Shown piece by piece: positions 43,695 to 54,001 of a stretch of DNA of 64,000 nucleotides. The translations under genes and the position numbers were made by a program. This DNA is from Agapetus fuscipes (taxonomy: Eukaryota; Arthropoda; Insecta; Trichoptera; Glossosomatidae). The stretch covers positions 28,912,785-28,976,784 of the forward strand of contig OX637333.1 of assembly GCA_951799405.1 (NCBI GenBank), read 5' to 3'. The notes under the pieces are model-generated. The model saw nothing but the letters and a program-made list of their open reading frames with translations. It was not told where the DNA came from and did no database searches. Positions within the stretch are counted from its first letter, which is position 1. The number at the start of each line of letters is the position of its first letter.

Positions 43695-43749
43695 GTAAAT
43701 ATTGACATTTAAAACTTAACTATATTTACTAAAATGTTGGTATGAGGTT

Positions 43750-44388
43750 TTGACGAAATTGACGAAAGAATTGGAAAGCGCGCTAGTAGAGGAAGAAGTG
43801 TAATGGGAACGATTGGAAGAATTGCAAGAAATAGGAAACTTACGAAGAATATGAGATTGGCGGTCCACATTGGCATAATGGTTCCGACATTGATGTATGG
43901 AAGTGAGGCGTGGACAGTTAATGAATGTGAACTGAGTAAAGTATGTACGGTTGAAATGGCCTACCTGAGAGCAATGGCTGGAAAGACACTAAATGATAGA
44001 GTACGTAATGATTGGGTGATGAACGAGTGTGGTATAAAAGAGAATATGAGAATGAAAGTACAAAAAAGTATGATGAGATGGTTCGGACATCTCGAAAGAA
44101 TGGATGATGAACGACTAACGAAGAAAGTGTACAAAGGAAATGTCAGAGGAAAGCGCGCAAGGGGAAGGCCGAGGAAAGAATGGTTAGACAAAATAGGTGA
44201 GATTGCGAAAGAATGGAACCTGCAGAGTGAGAATAAGAGAAGAGTATGTATGAAAAAGGTGATGAATATTGAGGAAATGAAAGTGGTTTGTAAGGACAGA
44301 AAAAAAGTGGAGGCGCATCTGCGGAGGTACCGGCCACCCCTAGTGGAACGGCGGCAGAATACAGTACAGTACAGTACAGTACAGTAAG
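43750..44388 (+). pseudogene. RTE-1 LINE ORF C-terminus, longest copy
   Basis: Open from about 43803 to 44387. Blocks are MGTIGRIARNRKLTKNMRLA, VPTLMYGSEAWTVNECEL, MRWFGHLERMDDERLTKKVY and GRPRKEWLDKIGEIAKEW. This is the region downstream of the RT domain in RTE-type LINEs; the RT core is absent. The 3' end is a (CAGTA)n tail at 44355-44388. A shift lies upstream of the first Met. Confidence 0.8.
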
Positions 44389-44505
44389 CTGACTTCCATG
44401 TTTTAAAACATGGTTCACTTACCCAATACCATCCCCGTTTTCAGGAAAAAAAGACGGCATGTGTTGGAAAGTTTATGTCCATGTAAGGTTTGATTTTTTC
44501 CGCAA
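44389..44505 (+). mobile_element. RTE-2 module fragment
   Basis: Diverged central part of the module. Confidence 0.45.
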
Positions 44506-44511
44506 AGTTCC

Positions 44512-44893
44512 ACTTAGAGCCTGTTGCACCAACCTATAATCAATATTTGATTGACACATCAAATTTGATTCCTTAATTCTGGTAAGGACCTCGGTTAAAT
44601 ATTTCGCGGAAGTTGGTAATAATATGATGGAATTTGAATGATGTTTTCCGTGATCTGTTGCCGTGTTCTGTGGGAGCTGGAGCTTCCGGACGTTCTTCAA
44701 ATGGGCGAAACGTCTGGAAGCTCCAGCTCCCACAGACCACGGCAACAGATCCCGGAAAACATCACTCCAGCATCATCAGCTGACAGTGTAAGCCTAAAAC
44801 TCTTAGGAAAAATGATGTATATTCATCAGCTGATTTTAGTACATGCAACTAAATTTTAGATTTGTTGGGAGAAATCATATTTAATTTAGATTT
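44512..44893. mobile_element. MITE-W (copy 2) split by family N
   Basis: AGCCTGTTGCACCAA starts at 44518. Pieces at 44512-44636 and 44809-44893 join in the MITE-W consensus. Confidence 0.6.
44637..44808. mobile_element. family N hairpin (short copy)
   Basis: Inverted arms of the GGGAGCTGGAGCTTCCGGAC sequence. The central hammerhead-like part is mostly lost but ATGGGCGAAACGTC remains. Confidence 0.65.
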
Positions 44894-44914
44894 TTCGCTG
44901 CCTTAGTTCTTATT

Positions 44915-45382
44915 CTTGAGAGTCTTGGGGGTCTATGTCACCCTGGAAGGGTGCCGCAGAGGTGTTTCCTGAGTTCTTGGTTCTGTCGTGAGGCGCTGCA
45001 AGGAAGTGGTGATTGATGTTGGTTTTGAATAAAACCGGATTAAATTGGGAAGGGAACACAGATACTGGTAGACCATTCCATAAACGGGCAGTTTGGCAAA
45101 GGAATGAGTCATGAAAACGCCAAGTTCTCATAGTTTTGAGATCGACTGCAAAGGGATGAATGAGAGTCGTACTACGAGTTTCCTTTTCTGAAATGCGAGG
45201 GGGGGGATTAATGAATGGAGCTCATTAGAACAAGCTCCGTGGTAATATCGATAAAAAAGACTGAGCATTCCAACTTTTCTTCTGTGCTGGAGCGGCTGCA
45301 GATCGGATGTCAGAGAAGGATCATTGATCAACCTCACTGCCCTCCTTTGCACAGAATCAAGTTGGTCACTCAACTTCTTGGT
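44915..45382 (-). pseudogene. Jockey ORF2 C-terminus (second copy)
   Basis: Antisense coding for LDSVQRRAVRLINDPSLTSD and YRYYHGACSNELHSLIPP, with a later frameshift. The last block reads LWNGLPVSVFPSQF. The coding sequence is split by the insertion at 45383-45647 and resumes at 45655 as YGSHLWCGMSKKLSDQ. Confidence 0.75.
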
Positions 45383-45647
45383 TTGTGCTCAAAGTCCTGG
45401 GTGTCTATTCACGATAGGGGATAGAGAAGACTCATCTCGATTTACCCCGAAAAAGGAATAAAGGTATTGTGCCTCACAATACCATTTATTGCTTTTTCTG
45501 GTAAAATCGAAATGAATCTACTCTATCCCCTATCGTGAATAGACACCCTGTTCGAAAAGGGTGCAAACTGAAATTGCGCGTACAAATGTTATCATACATT
45601 TCGTTAATTTTCAAACAGCAAACAAATCCAAGTGAGGTAATATTTAT
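45383..45647. mobile_element. insertion in Jockey ORF flanked by about 19-bp duplication
   Basis: The sequence GGTCACTCAACTTCTTGG occurs on both sides (about 45364-45381 and 45651-45668), splitting an otherwise continuous Jockey reading frame. The inserted segment is shared with 27899-28055. Confidence 0.6.
45399..45552. mobile_element. 154-bp hairpin MITE with GGGTGTCTATTC ends
   Basis: Long inverted arms start GGGTGTCTATTCACGATAGG and end with the complement. The same host sequence without it is present at about 27921-27935, which defines the insertion point. Confidence 0.75.
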
Positions 45648-45654
45648 GTTGGTC

Positions 45655-45735
45655 ACTCAACTTCTTGGACATACCACACCAGAGATGGCTGCCATACTCG
45701 ATAACTTAATATTTTCAAGAGTAAAATCATAAATA
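45655..45735 (-). pseudogene. Jockey ORF2 fragment upstream of the insertion
   Basis: Antisense reading encodes VIEYGSHLWCGMSKKLSD, which joins directly to the LDSVQRRA block once the 45383-45647 insertion is removed. Confidence 0.6.
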
Positions 45736-45980
45736 TAAGCATTTTTTATGACCTTTGCAATTAATAGTGCAGTGAATTTTTCTGAAATTAAGTACATATT
45801 TTATCTAGCATTGAAAAATATAGCTTATAATGTGAAAACTGTTGTTCTGTTAGTGATAACATTTTTATTTCCTAGACGACCTTGGGAAACAGGTGAAAAA
45901 TGAAAAATAAACTATCAGCAGACTACAATTAAAGTATGCTGGTACACGAGACTCTGAATGATAGGGTTTGAAAGGAGTAA

Positions 45981-46352
45981 GGCCCGGTATTTTCAAGTTT
46001 AGTTGTGTTTCAGTTAACTATAACTATTACTCAAAATACTCTAATAATAATAATAATAATATTAAGATGATTTATTTTGTGTGCGCTGTTTTTGTGTGTA
46101 TCACACCTCAAGAGCCCTCTGCGAGCTTGGTTGTCGCTGTAGAAAGCGCCAATTCTCAAGCAAGACCCAGTTGCTGTAAGGTTGGATGGACCTTTCAGTG
46201 ACCGGTCTTGGTTAAAGGTTTATGAATTTTTCAACCCAGCGAAGAGCACATTTGGAAATATAAATGGTATATTTTTGTGCTCTGCTAGGATTCAAATCCA
46301 CAACCTTCCATTTACGAGTCCGAAGTGTAGCCACTGGACTACGGACCGGTCC
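45981..46352 (-). mobile_element. MITE-E end plus SINE-B
   Basis: 45981-46061 is a MITE-E fragment (GGCCCGGTATTTTCAAG). 46062-46352 is full SINE-B with an AAT-repeat tail and no 5S head. Confidence 0.65.
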
Positions 46353-46379
46353 AAGATACTCTAGTTCTATATCTATCAA

Positions 46380-46625
46380 CAATCTCCTTAATTTATTATC
46401 TAGGTTGCAAAGATTCATATTAAATTCATGCCCACAAACAGACACGTAAAAGTTCGCACTCACAAATGCTGCATGTGTAATTACTAATTAAAATCAAAAT
46501 ATCAAATGAACATAAGCCCTGTAATTTTTTAGACCTTCCCTGAAACAGGGGTGACATTGGCAAAGTTAACCATTTTTTATAGTGTGTGGTCAGCCTCATA
46601 CCATCCTATAAGTGAAGGAATAGAT
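46380..46625 (-). mobile_element. RTE-2 3' module
   Basis: Antisense module with a short tail. Confidence 0.6.
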
Positions 46626-46998
46626 TATAGATTATACTGAGGGAGCACAAAAAGAAGGAGACATGAAAATATATTGGAACAAAAACAATGAATTTATTTT
46701 TTCCTGCCCGGTTCTGCGAGGGGTGCAATACGAGACCAGCCATTAAAATTTACATGAAATGGTATGTCTATTGAAAATTAAGCTTATCTCTTGTAGTCCG
46801 GTCAATAGCCCAATGGTTTCGTGTTTTCTTAGCATGCGGGTTGCTTTGGATTCGACAACGATTGATTAAAATAATTTTTAATGAAACACAGAATGTTATT
46901 TTCACAGTTTATTTACATTTCATTGCCTAAGCGCTATCGAACTATATCCGTCCATCTTCAGAGGCTAACTGGGGTAAAAACTGGGATCAAAATTCGAG
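46626..46998. other. no clear feature
   Basis: 46798-46855 (GTCAATAGCCCAATGG...GGATTCGAC) is weakly tRNA-like. The rest is unassigned. Confidence 0.25.
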
Positions 46999-47773
46999 GA
47001 TCGAAAGGTAAGACTGAATAAGTGACAGATAGTGGCATAAAGTGATGTATAGACAGGAGCTTTGCGGTGGCCGGGCCGGTTGCCTGGAACAATTTGCCCA
47101 TCGGTGTTCGCGCGAACCAGCCTACCACCACCTTCAGAAAGGGACTGAAGACACTGCTTTTCTCCAGAAGCCATGGCGCCCATGAGATGGTCCTGGACCA
47201 TTAATAATATAATAATAATATTAGGATGATTCATTTGGTGAGCGCTGTTTTTGTGTGTATCACACCTCATGAGCCCTCTGCGAGCCTGGTCGTCGCTGTA
47301 GAAAGCGCCAATTCTCAAGCAAGACCCAGTTGTTGTAAGGTTGGATGGACCTTTCAGTGACCGGTCTTTGGTAAAGGTGTATGAATTTTTCAACTCAGCG
47401 AAGAGCACATTCGAAATAACAATGGTATATTTTTTGTGCTCCGCCGGGATCCGAATCCACAACGTTTCTTCCATTTACGAGTCCGAAGTGTTGCCACTGG
47501 ACTACGGACCGGTCCAACAGGAAATTAATCCACCATCATCATCATCATAATATGAAGCTAACATGGGTTTCTCAGATAAATGCACTTTTTCCCTAATTTC
47601 TACGAGACAAAACACTACCAAAGAGTAAAAATTCTATAGTTCAAAAGTATTTCATGAGCACTGCGTTATATTTAGTTCACTTACTATGAGAAGTTACTCG
47701 CGATAAAAGGTTTAATCAACGATTTCTCAAATAAGTGAATCTGCACTTATTTAGTTTTACCTTTAAGGTGGCA
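46999..47773 (+). mobile_element. MITE-D split by an L2 fragment and SINE-B
   Basis: MITE-D pieces at 46999-47026 and 47550-47773. L2-type LINE end at 47052-47215. SINE-B (minus) at 47206-47517, tail to tail with the LINE. Confidence 0.65.
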
Positions 47774-47865
47774 ATTAACAGATATTTGGTGTTTCTCATA
47801 CGAGAAGCATAAAGGAATTTCAGTGACAAAAATATGAATCAATTTAGCTGCAAACTGCAAGCTCA

Positions 47866-47945
47866 ACTAAGTCACACATGCAGTGTAACTTCTTGCCGTA
47901 TTCTCCCTGAAGGAATCGCGTGCGGCGAGTGGATACTACGTATTG
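47866..47945 (-). mobile_element. SINE-A 3' fragment
   Basis: Diverged SINE-A end. Confidence 0.5.
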
Positions 47946-48361
47946 TTACGAATATGCAGGTTGTGTCTGTGTTGGTTTGATAATTAGTGTAATAATAAGT
48001 CTCTCTAGAAATAAATAGACCCTTAGGTAGATTGTGATATAATTTGCATTTGTTAGAGATTAATTAAATGTTGAATCGAATGTTTTTGGTAAAGTCTAAC
48101 ACTCTTGATAATGACCTGAATGTTGAAGGTCGAAAGTGCTTGAGGTATGTAGATAAAATTATTGTGAAAATAAAACTACGTCTAACAAGGTAATATGTAG
48201 CGATTCTCCGTGTTTTTTTTTTTTACTATAAATTAAGGACCGAAATTCCATGCAGCTTCAGAAATCAATCAACCGTAGAACTATACAGTATACCTACTTA
48301 AAAGAAGAATATGTAGATTGAGAAACAAGAAAATGAATTAAACGGGAAATAAGAATAATTC
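47946..48361. other. AT-rich DNA
   Basis: 48105-48185 matches 11795-11875 (TGAAGGTC...ATTGTGAAAATAAAACTACG). No gene. Confidence 0.3.
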
Positions 48362-48365
48362 CGAA

Positions 48366-48690
48366 AGGGTCGTGGCATACGGCGAGTGGAACCTATTTAT
48401 TTTTACAGGTAAGGGGCTGGACAATCCTAAGATTGAGAAACAAGACAGGAATCCATATTGATTTAAATGTGAAATAATAATTATTCCCAAGGGTGCAATA
48501 TGTGGCGAGTGGAACCTATTTATTTTTACAGGTAAGGATGCCGGCTAATCCATAGATTGAAAAGAAAAAAAAAACAAATTGATTTAAATGTGAAATAATA
48601 CTAGTTCCGAATGTGGCGAGTGAAACCTATTTACTTTTACAGGTACCTAAGGAAGCCGGCCAACCCTAAGATCGAAAAAGAAGAAAATAA
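48366..48690 (-). repeat. tandem array of SINE-A-derived 115-bp units
   Basis: Three units each carry GGCGAGTGGAACCTATTTAT, an ACAGGTAAGG-like part and a following AAGATTGAGAAACAAG segment, spaced about 110-120 bp. Confidence 0.65.
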
Positions 48691-48705
48691 TTCAAATTAG
48701 TTTAT

Positions 48706-48957
48706 AATCTATAATCTATAATCTAAGTTGCAAGGTTATATTCATTTAAAGCTCTCAGATGTATGCCCACAAACAAACAAGTGTAGTTCGCGCTTACAAA
48801 TGCTGAATGTGTACTTACAAATAAAATCCAAACCTCAAATGAACATAAGCTCTACAACTTTTGCCGACCTTCCCTGACACAGGGGTGACATTGGCAAAGT
48901 GAACCATTTTTTACAGTATGGGTGGTCAGCCTCATACCAACCTATAAGTCAAGGTGA
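48706..48957 (-). mobile_element. RTE-2 3' module
   Basis: Complete antisense module with a TTATAGA tail. Confidence 0.65.
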
Positions 48958-49355
48958 ATGTGAAATAATGATTATTTAAATACCAAACAAAATGTAACAA
49001 TAAAAAATGCATAAAAAAATAAATATAATTACCATTAAAATCAATTAAAACTCATTCAACAAAAACTTCACACAAAAAAAAACAATTTTTTCACCACTTA
49101 AATCTTATTCCACAATCACAATCTAGAATAATTATTAATCATCACTCGGATTTCACAAAATTTTGGATTCCCGTCTCGGGATACGGAAGGTCCGTTTTCG
49201 TATACGAATAGTCCGTTATAGGCTTGCGCTCCGTTCGGCGGCCAAAACGTAACTAAAGAGTGTGTGCGAGCGGACAGGTGAGACCCCAAAGGCTGCGCTT
49301 AAAAGTGGACCTTTATCCCGAGTATCAGGCGCGTGCATAGCGTAGAAGCAAATTC
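48958..49355. other. AT-rich then GC-richer DNA
   Basis: No recognised gene. 49175-49300 holds GGTCCGTTTTCG-type short repeats. Confidence 0.3.
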
Positions 49356-50413
49356 ATATCGACGGTTAAAAGGCAGTGGGGCCGAAGCTACATAAACTAT
49401 AATAGAGGATTACCTTTAAAGTTGGTCTGCTCACTTTTAAAGCACTACGTGGGAGTGCTCCGGGGTACCTGATGGAGCTGGTGTCTCCAACAACTATAAC
49501 CTTGCGTGGACAAACACTGAGGTCAGCTGCATCAAGAAGCAGCTGCCTGGAAGTCCCAGCAAGAAGACCCCACACTGTTTTTGGAGACAGGGCATTCAAG
49601 GCAGCCGCTCCAATGACCTGGAATGCTTTTCCTGACACACTGAGGGAACTGGATTTGGAGACGCAATTTAAAAGAAGTCTCAAGACTCACCTCTTCGTCC
49701 AATCATATGGACAAGCGCCTTTGTAGTGACACATTGTCATAAAAGGCGCTAGGTATATAAATTCTGTGTTTATTATTATTATAATCTATAATCTAAGTTG
49801 CAAGGATATATTCATTCAAAGCTCTCAGATGTATGCCCACAAACAAACACGTGTAGTTCGCGCTTACAAATGCTGATTGTGCTACATAAACTAAATTGTT
49901 CAGGAGAGCAGTTTAAAGTTTGAGAATGCAGAACTTTTAATAAAATGTAATTTGTCATGTATGTTCCTTGACTTAAAGGTTGGTATGCGGCTGACCACCC
50001 ATACTGTAAAAAAAAATGGTTCACTTTGCCAATGTCACCCCTGTTTCAGGGAAGGACGGCAAGAGTTGCAGGGCTTATGTTCATTTGAGATTGGATTTTT
50101 ATATTGTAGGTCCACATGCGGCATGTGTTAGCGCGAAATTATACATGTCTGCTTGTGGGAATGCATTTAATAAAAATCTTAAATGATATTTATCTTTGCA
50201 GCTTAGAATAGATTAGATTAGAATTTGTTTGTTTTTTATCATATCGTTAAAATCAAAACGGCTCTAAAATTTAAAAAAAATAAAGGCATTTATTGGCATT
50301 TCTATTAATGCGGTTTTACGTTTTTTTTATGTCACGAGCGCCTTTAGGACAAAACATGCCAAAATCTTGTCGGTTACACCAAAACCATACTTCAAAAACG
50401 TAGTTGTTTGCTT
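49356..50413 (+). mobile_element. MITE-H (copy 3) with nested insertions
   Basis: MITE-H pieces at 49356-49399, 49881-49937 and 50222-50413. The L2 and antisense RTE-2 block (49400-49880) is flanked by GCTACATAAACTA. An RTE-2 module occupies 49938-50221. Confidence 0.65.
49402..49783 (+). pseudogene. L2-type LINE C-terminus
   Basis: Encodes GSAPGYLMELVSPTTITLRG, GDRAFKAAAPMTWNAFP and FKRSLKTHLFVQSYG with stop at 49724. The tail is a TTA repeat. Confidence 0.75.
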
Positions 50414-50672
50414 GGGGGTCGAAGGGGTCGCATGTGGGGTTTCGGGACCTATTTATTTTTTCATGAAAGGGAAGGAAACTACTTCGATGAAGTTTCCTAG
50501 CTCCAGAGGGGGCTGGTTCTCATTGTGAAGGCTGAGTAAACCTATCCGGTACTTAATTTAGGTTTGAAATAAATACAAAAACGAAAAATCATTTCTGACA
50601 CCCTCGGTGGGATTCAACCCCGAGCTTTCGGCATAGAATGCAAGCACTGAACCAACTGAGCTATCTACCGGA
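50414..50672 (-). mobile_element. SINE-A
   Basis: Antisense SINE-A with an eroded 3' end. Confidence 0.65.
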
Positions 50673-51246
50673 CCATAATCTGTTCTCTAAGCCTATAATC
50701 TGTTTTCTAAGTTGCAAAAATATATTTGCATTTAAGATTCATATTGAACTCACTCGGTCTACATTTATCTCAGTTGGTAGAGTGCTTGCATTCCATGCCG
50801 TGAGCTCGGGTTCGAATCCCACCGAGGGTGTCAGAAATGATTTCCCGTTTCGGTGTTTATTTCAAACCCAAAAATAAAATACCGGCAAGGTTTACTCAGC
50901 CTTCACAAGAAATGAGTACCAGCCTCCTCGAGAGCTGGGAAACTCCGACTTCAACTGAAGTGGTTGGCGTAAGGCCGGCCCACTTACCTGTAAAAATAAA
51001 TAGGTTCAACTCGCCACATGCGACCCCTTCGGGGATAACGCGGCAAGAAGTTGCACTATATGTGTAGCTTAGTTGCGTTGCCTACAAGTAGTTTGCGCTT
51101 ACACGTACTGCATGTGTAGTAGTTACATACAAAAATTAAAATCAAATCCCATATGAACCCTGCAACTTTTGCCACCCTAAACTGGGTACATTGAAACAGA
51201 TATAACTTTGGCAAAAGTGAACCAGTATTTAAAGTAGGTCTGAAAG
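50673..51246 (-). mobile_element. RTE-2 module split by SINE-A
   Basis: Module pieces at 50673-50761 and 51083-51246. Confidence 0.55.
50762..51082 (+). mobile_element. SINE-A
   Basis: Head slightly 5'-truncated; B box GGTTCGAATCC and body intact. Confidence 0.8.
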
Positions 51247-51313
51247 TTGAGGAAAATAAAAAAAATCATCCTCATTCAGTTCAGTTCATCCTCAGTCGCC
51301 GTACAGAGAGGAT

Positions 51314-51359
51314 GTTCTCCTGAAGACGTCGGCTACGTCGCTGACGAAACGTCGAGAAT
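51314..51359 (+). ncRNA. hammerhead-like ribozyme motif (best copy)
   Basis: Helix I GTTCTC (51314-51319) pairs with GAGAAT (51354-51359). The core CTGAAGA is at 51320-51326, with one extra C at 51327. Stem II is GTCGGC (51328-51333) with GCTGAC (51340-51345) and a 6-nt loop. GAAAC is at 51346-51350 and GTC, the expected cleavage triplet, at 51351-51353. The layout is type I with a minimal helix III, as known from Penelope-like elements and retrozymes. The extra base may reduce activity. Confidence 0.5.
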
Positions 51360-51577
51360 GATGTAAGTTCTCTCTAAACGGTTCGTTAAATATCCGATTT
51401 AAATTAAGTTTTGAAATTGTTCAGTTTTAAAAATTAATATAATTGTCAACAAAAAATTAAATTAGCCAAACTTTATAAAAAAAACAACAATAAATTAAAT
51501 AACTCTTACAATAAAGTAGAACATGATTTAACATTTGGAATTTAAAAAAAAACTTTGATAATGCTTTCACTTAGATT

Positions 51578-51736
51578 TTCATTTCAAAACATTTTATTGG
51601 GTGTAACTTCTCATCGTAAGTGCTCATGAAGAACTTCTAAACTACAGGATTTCCACACTTCTTTAGTGTTTTCTCTTGCATAAAATAAAGAAAAAGATGT
51701 ATTTATCTGAGAAACCCATGCTGGCTAATACTCGTA
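51578..51736 (-). mobile_element. MITE-D fragment
   Basis: Central and right parts. It abuts the L2 remnant at its ATG/CAT repeat tail. Confidence 0.6.
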
Positions 51737-52066
51737 TGCGATGATGATGATGATGATGATGAGTTGATGATTTCTTTATAGCGCCGTTTCGTGATGTAGT
51801 CACTCCAAGGGCGCTGGTGCAAGCGATGCCAGAAATTTGCTTGTCTTCAGTGCATTCCGGAACTTTCCATGGTCCTCTAGCTCTCTCACATGATGTGGCA
51901 GGTGGTTCCAGGCCAGAGGGCCAGCAACTGCAAATGCACGCTCTCCAAACATTGTGTTAACTCTTCTTATAGGTTCTTCAATCCTTGATTTGGCTCCATT
52001 TTCAGCCGAGCGCAGTGTTAGGCTTTTTTTGCCGAGGGTGACTGGTTTGATTAAATCAGCGAGAAT
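51737..52066 (-). pseudogene. L2/Rex1-type LINE 3' remnant
   Basis: Nearly identical to 440-760, including a GATGAT tail. Confidence 0.7.
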
Positions 52067-52105
52067 TATTCAGTAAAAATATATCGACCGGCCTAAAACA
52101 AAATA

Positions 52106-52400
52106 TAGTCCGGTCCGTAGTCAAGTGGTTAAAACCTCTGACTCGTAAATGGAAGGTTGTGAGTTCGAACCCCGGCGGAGGACAAAAAATATATATACCA
52201 TTTATATTTTGGGCTGAAAAATTAATACACCTTTACCAATGACCGGTCACCAAACGTCCATCCAGCCTTACAGCAACTGTGTCTTGCTTGAGAATAGTCG
52301 CTTTCTACGGCGACTACCATGCTCGCAGAGGGCTCTTGAGGTGTGGTTCACACAAAAATAGCGCTCACCAAATAAATCAGCCTAATATTATTATTACTAT
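52106..52400 (+). mobile_element. SINE-B
   Basis: Head GGTCCGTAGTCAAGTGGTTA, B box GAGTTCGAACCCC, full body and ATT-repeat tail. Confidence 0.75.
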
Positions 52401-52402
52401 AG

Positions 52403-52618
52403 TCCTTGAAATAGGTTGGTATGAGGCTGACCACCCATACTGTAAAAAATGGTTCACTTTGCCAATGTCACCCCTGTTTCAGGGAAGGTCGGCAAGAGTT
52501 GCAGGGCTTATGTTCATTTGAGATTGGGTTTTTTATACTGTAGGTACGTGTTTGTTTTTGGGCATACATTTGAGAGCTTTAAATGAATGTATCCTTGCAA
52601 CTTAGATTATGGATTATA
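52403..52618 (+). mobile_element. RTE-2 3' module
   Basis: Module with internal deletion and a TTAGATTATGGATTAT tail. Confidence 0.6.
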
Positions 52619-53084
52619 GTAGTACAATATGGGTGATTGACATAAGTAGGTGCCAACTAAAAAAAAAGCAATAGCACATTTAAAAAAAGTTGTGACATTA
52701 AACGATATCACCTCCGTCATCTAAACACTCGTAGTTTCGATTCCAATAAAACATTTTTTTTTCTTCTGCTAATTGTGTTTTTTTTTTCAACCAAAACAGG
52801 TTCCTAACGTGTCACGACAAATTCCAAACCGGGTATTTATTTTTTACTTTTCTTTTATTGCAACTTTTACATAATTTATGAACAAGCAACTCGTTTTTTT
52901 TATCGATCATCATTATCACCAGCATCATCATCTCAATCCATAGCCAACGGAGCTTTAAAATTAAATAATGAAGAGTGAAAATAAAACAGTGTTTGAAAAA
53001 CCAAAGATAAGATGAATTTTCACAGTGTTAATGCACCAACCATCCAAAATATATTACTTAAAATTAAAAATTAAATTAGGCTGT
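52619..53084. other. AT-rich DNA, nothing recognised
   Basis: No supported gene. Confidence 0.3.
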
Positions 53085-53215
53085 TTTTTTTTTTTTTAAA
53101 TCCTGTGCGGGAGACTCCCTAGATTCTAGAGACTCTAGGGGTCTATGACACTTGTTGTAGTGCCGCAGAGGTGTACGAGCTTGGTCGTCGCTACAAAGCG
53201 CCAATACTCAAGCAT
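53085..53215 (-). mobile_element. SINE-B joined to a Jockey 3' tail (copy 2)
   Basis: Same junction and poly(A) as 30680-30848. Confidence 0.6.
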
Positions 53216-53632
53216 GATTTATTCAAGATTTATTTGTTGAGCGCTGTTTTTGTGTGTATCACACCTCAAGAGCCCTGTTTGAGCTTAGTCTTCGCTGTAG
53301 AAAGCGCCAATTCTCAAGCAAGACCCAGTTGTTGTAAGGTTGGATGGACCTTTCAGTGACCGGTCTTGGGTTAAGGTTTATGAATTTTTCAACACAGCGA
53401 AGAGCAAATTTGAAAATATAAATGGTATATTTTTTGTGCTCCGCCGGGATTCGAACCCACAACCTTCCATTTACGAGTCCGAAGTGTTAACACTGGACTA
53501 CGGACCAGTACAATAAATGCCAACAACACGCGGTGTACCTGAGCGGTCCCCCATCCAAGTAGCATCCGCGCCCAATGTTGCGATCTGATAAGAACCGTTG
53601 CTTTCAACATGTTATCGTCGTTGACATGTTAT
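53216..53632 (-). mobile_element. SINE-B with 5S-rRNA-like head (copy 2)
   Basis: Minus-strand order is a 5S-like segment (53632-53518), tRNA-like head, body and short tail. Here the 5S segment keeps CGGTTCTTATCAGATC, missing from copy 1, but lacks ACCGAAGTTAAG, present in copy 1. Confidence 0.75.
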
Positions 53633-53676
53633 ATAATAGATTACTGATTCAGTTTTACCTTTCAGGTATCGAATTA

Positions 53677-54001
53677 AATATGGATGCTACGTTTGAAATT
53701 GAATATTTCCGTACTTAGCGTAATATTTAAATCAAGCATTCAATTACTTGTACACATAAATGGGATCTAAACATTCACAATAAAAAAAACTTTGTTTGCC
53801 TAATATGTGTATGCCATTCATTAATCAAATCTACAATCAGGTTTTTAAATAGTGCTATCATTAAATACAACGATCCTGAATACCTCGTTTATGTAAGATA
53901 AGCAATTTATTTTTACACCAAAACACATTTAATTTTATTTATATTTGTGAATAATTTAGATTTAGATGGTTCTACTTTTTTTATTAATTTGGTTATGGAC
54001 T
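53677..54001. other. AT-rich DNA, nothing recognised
   Basis: No supported gene. Confidence 0.3.
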
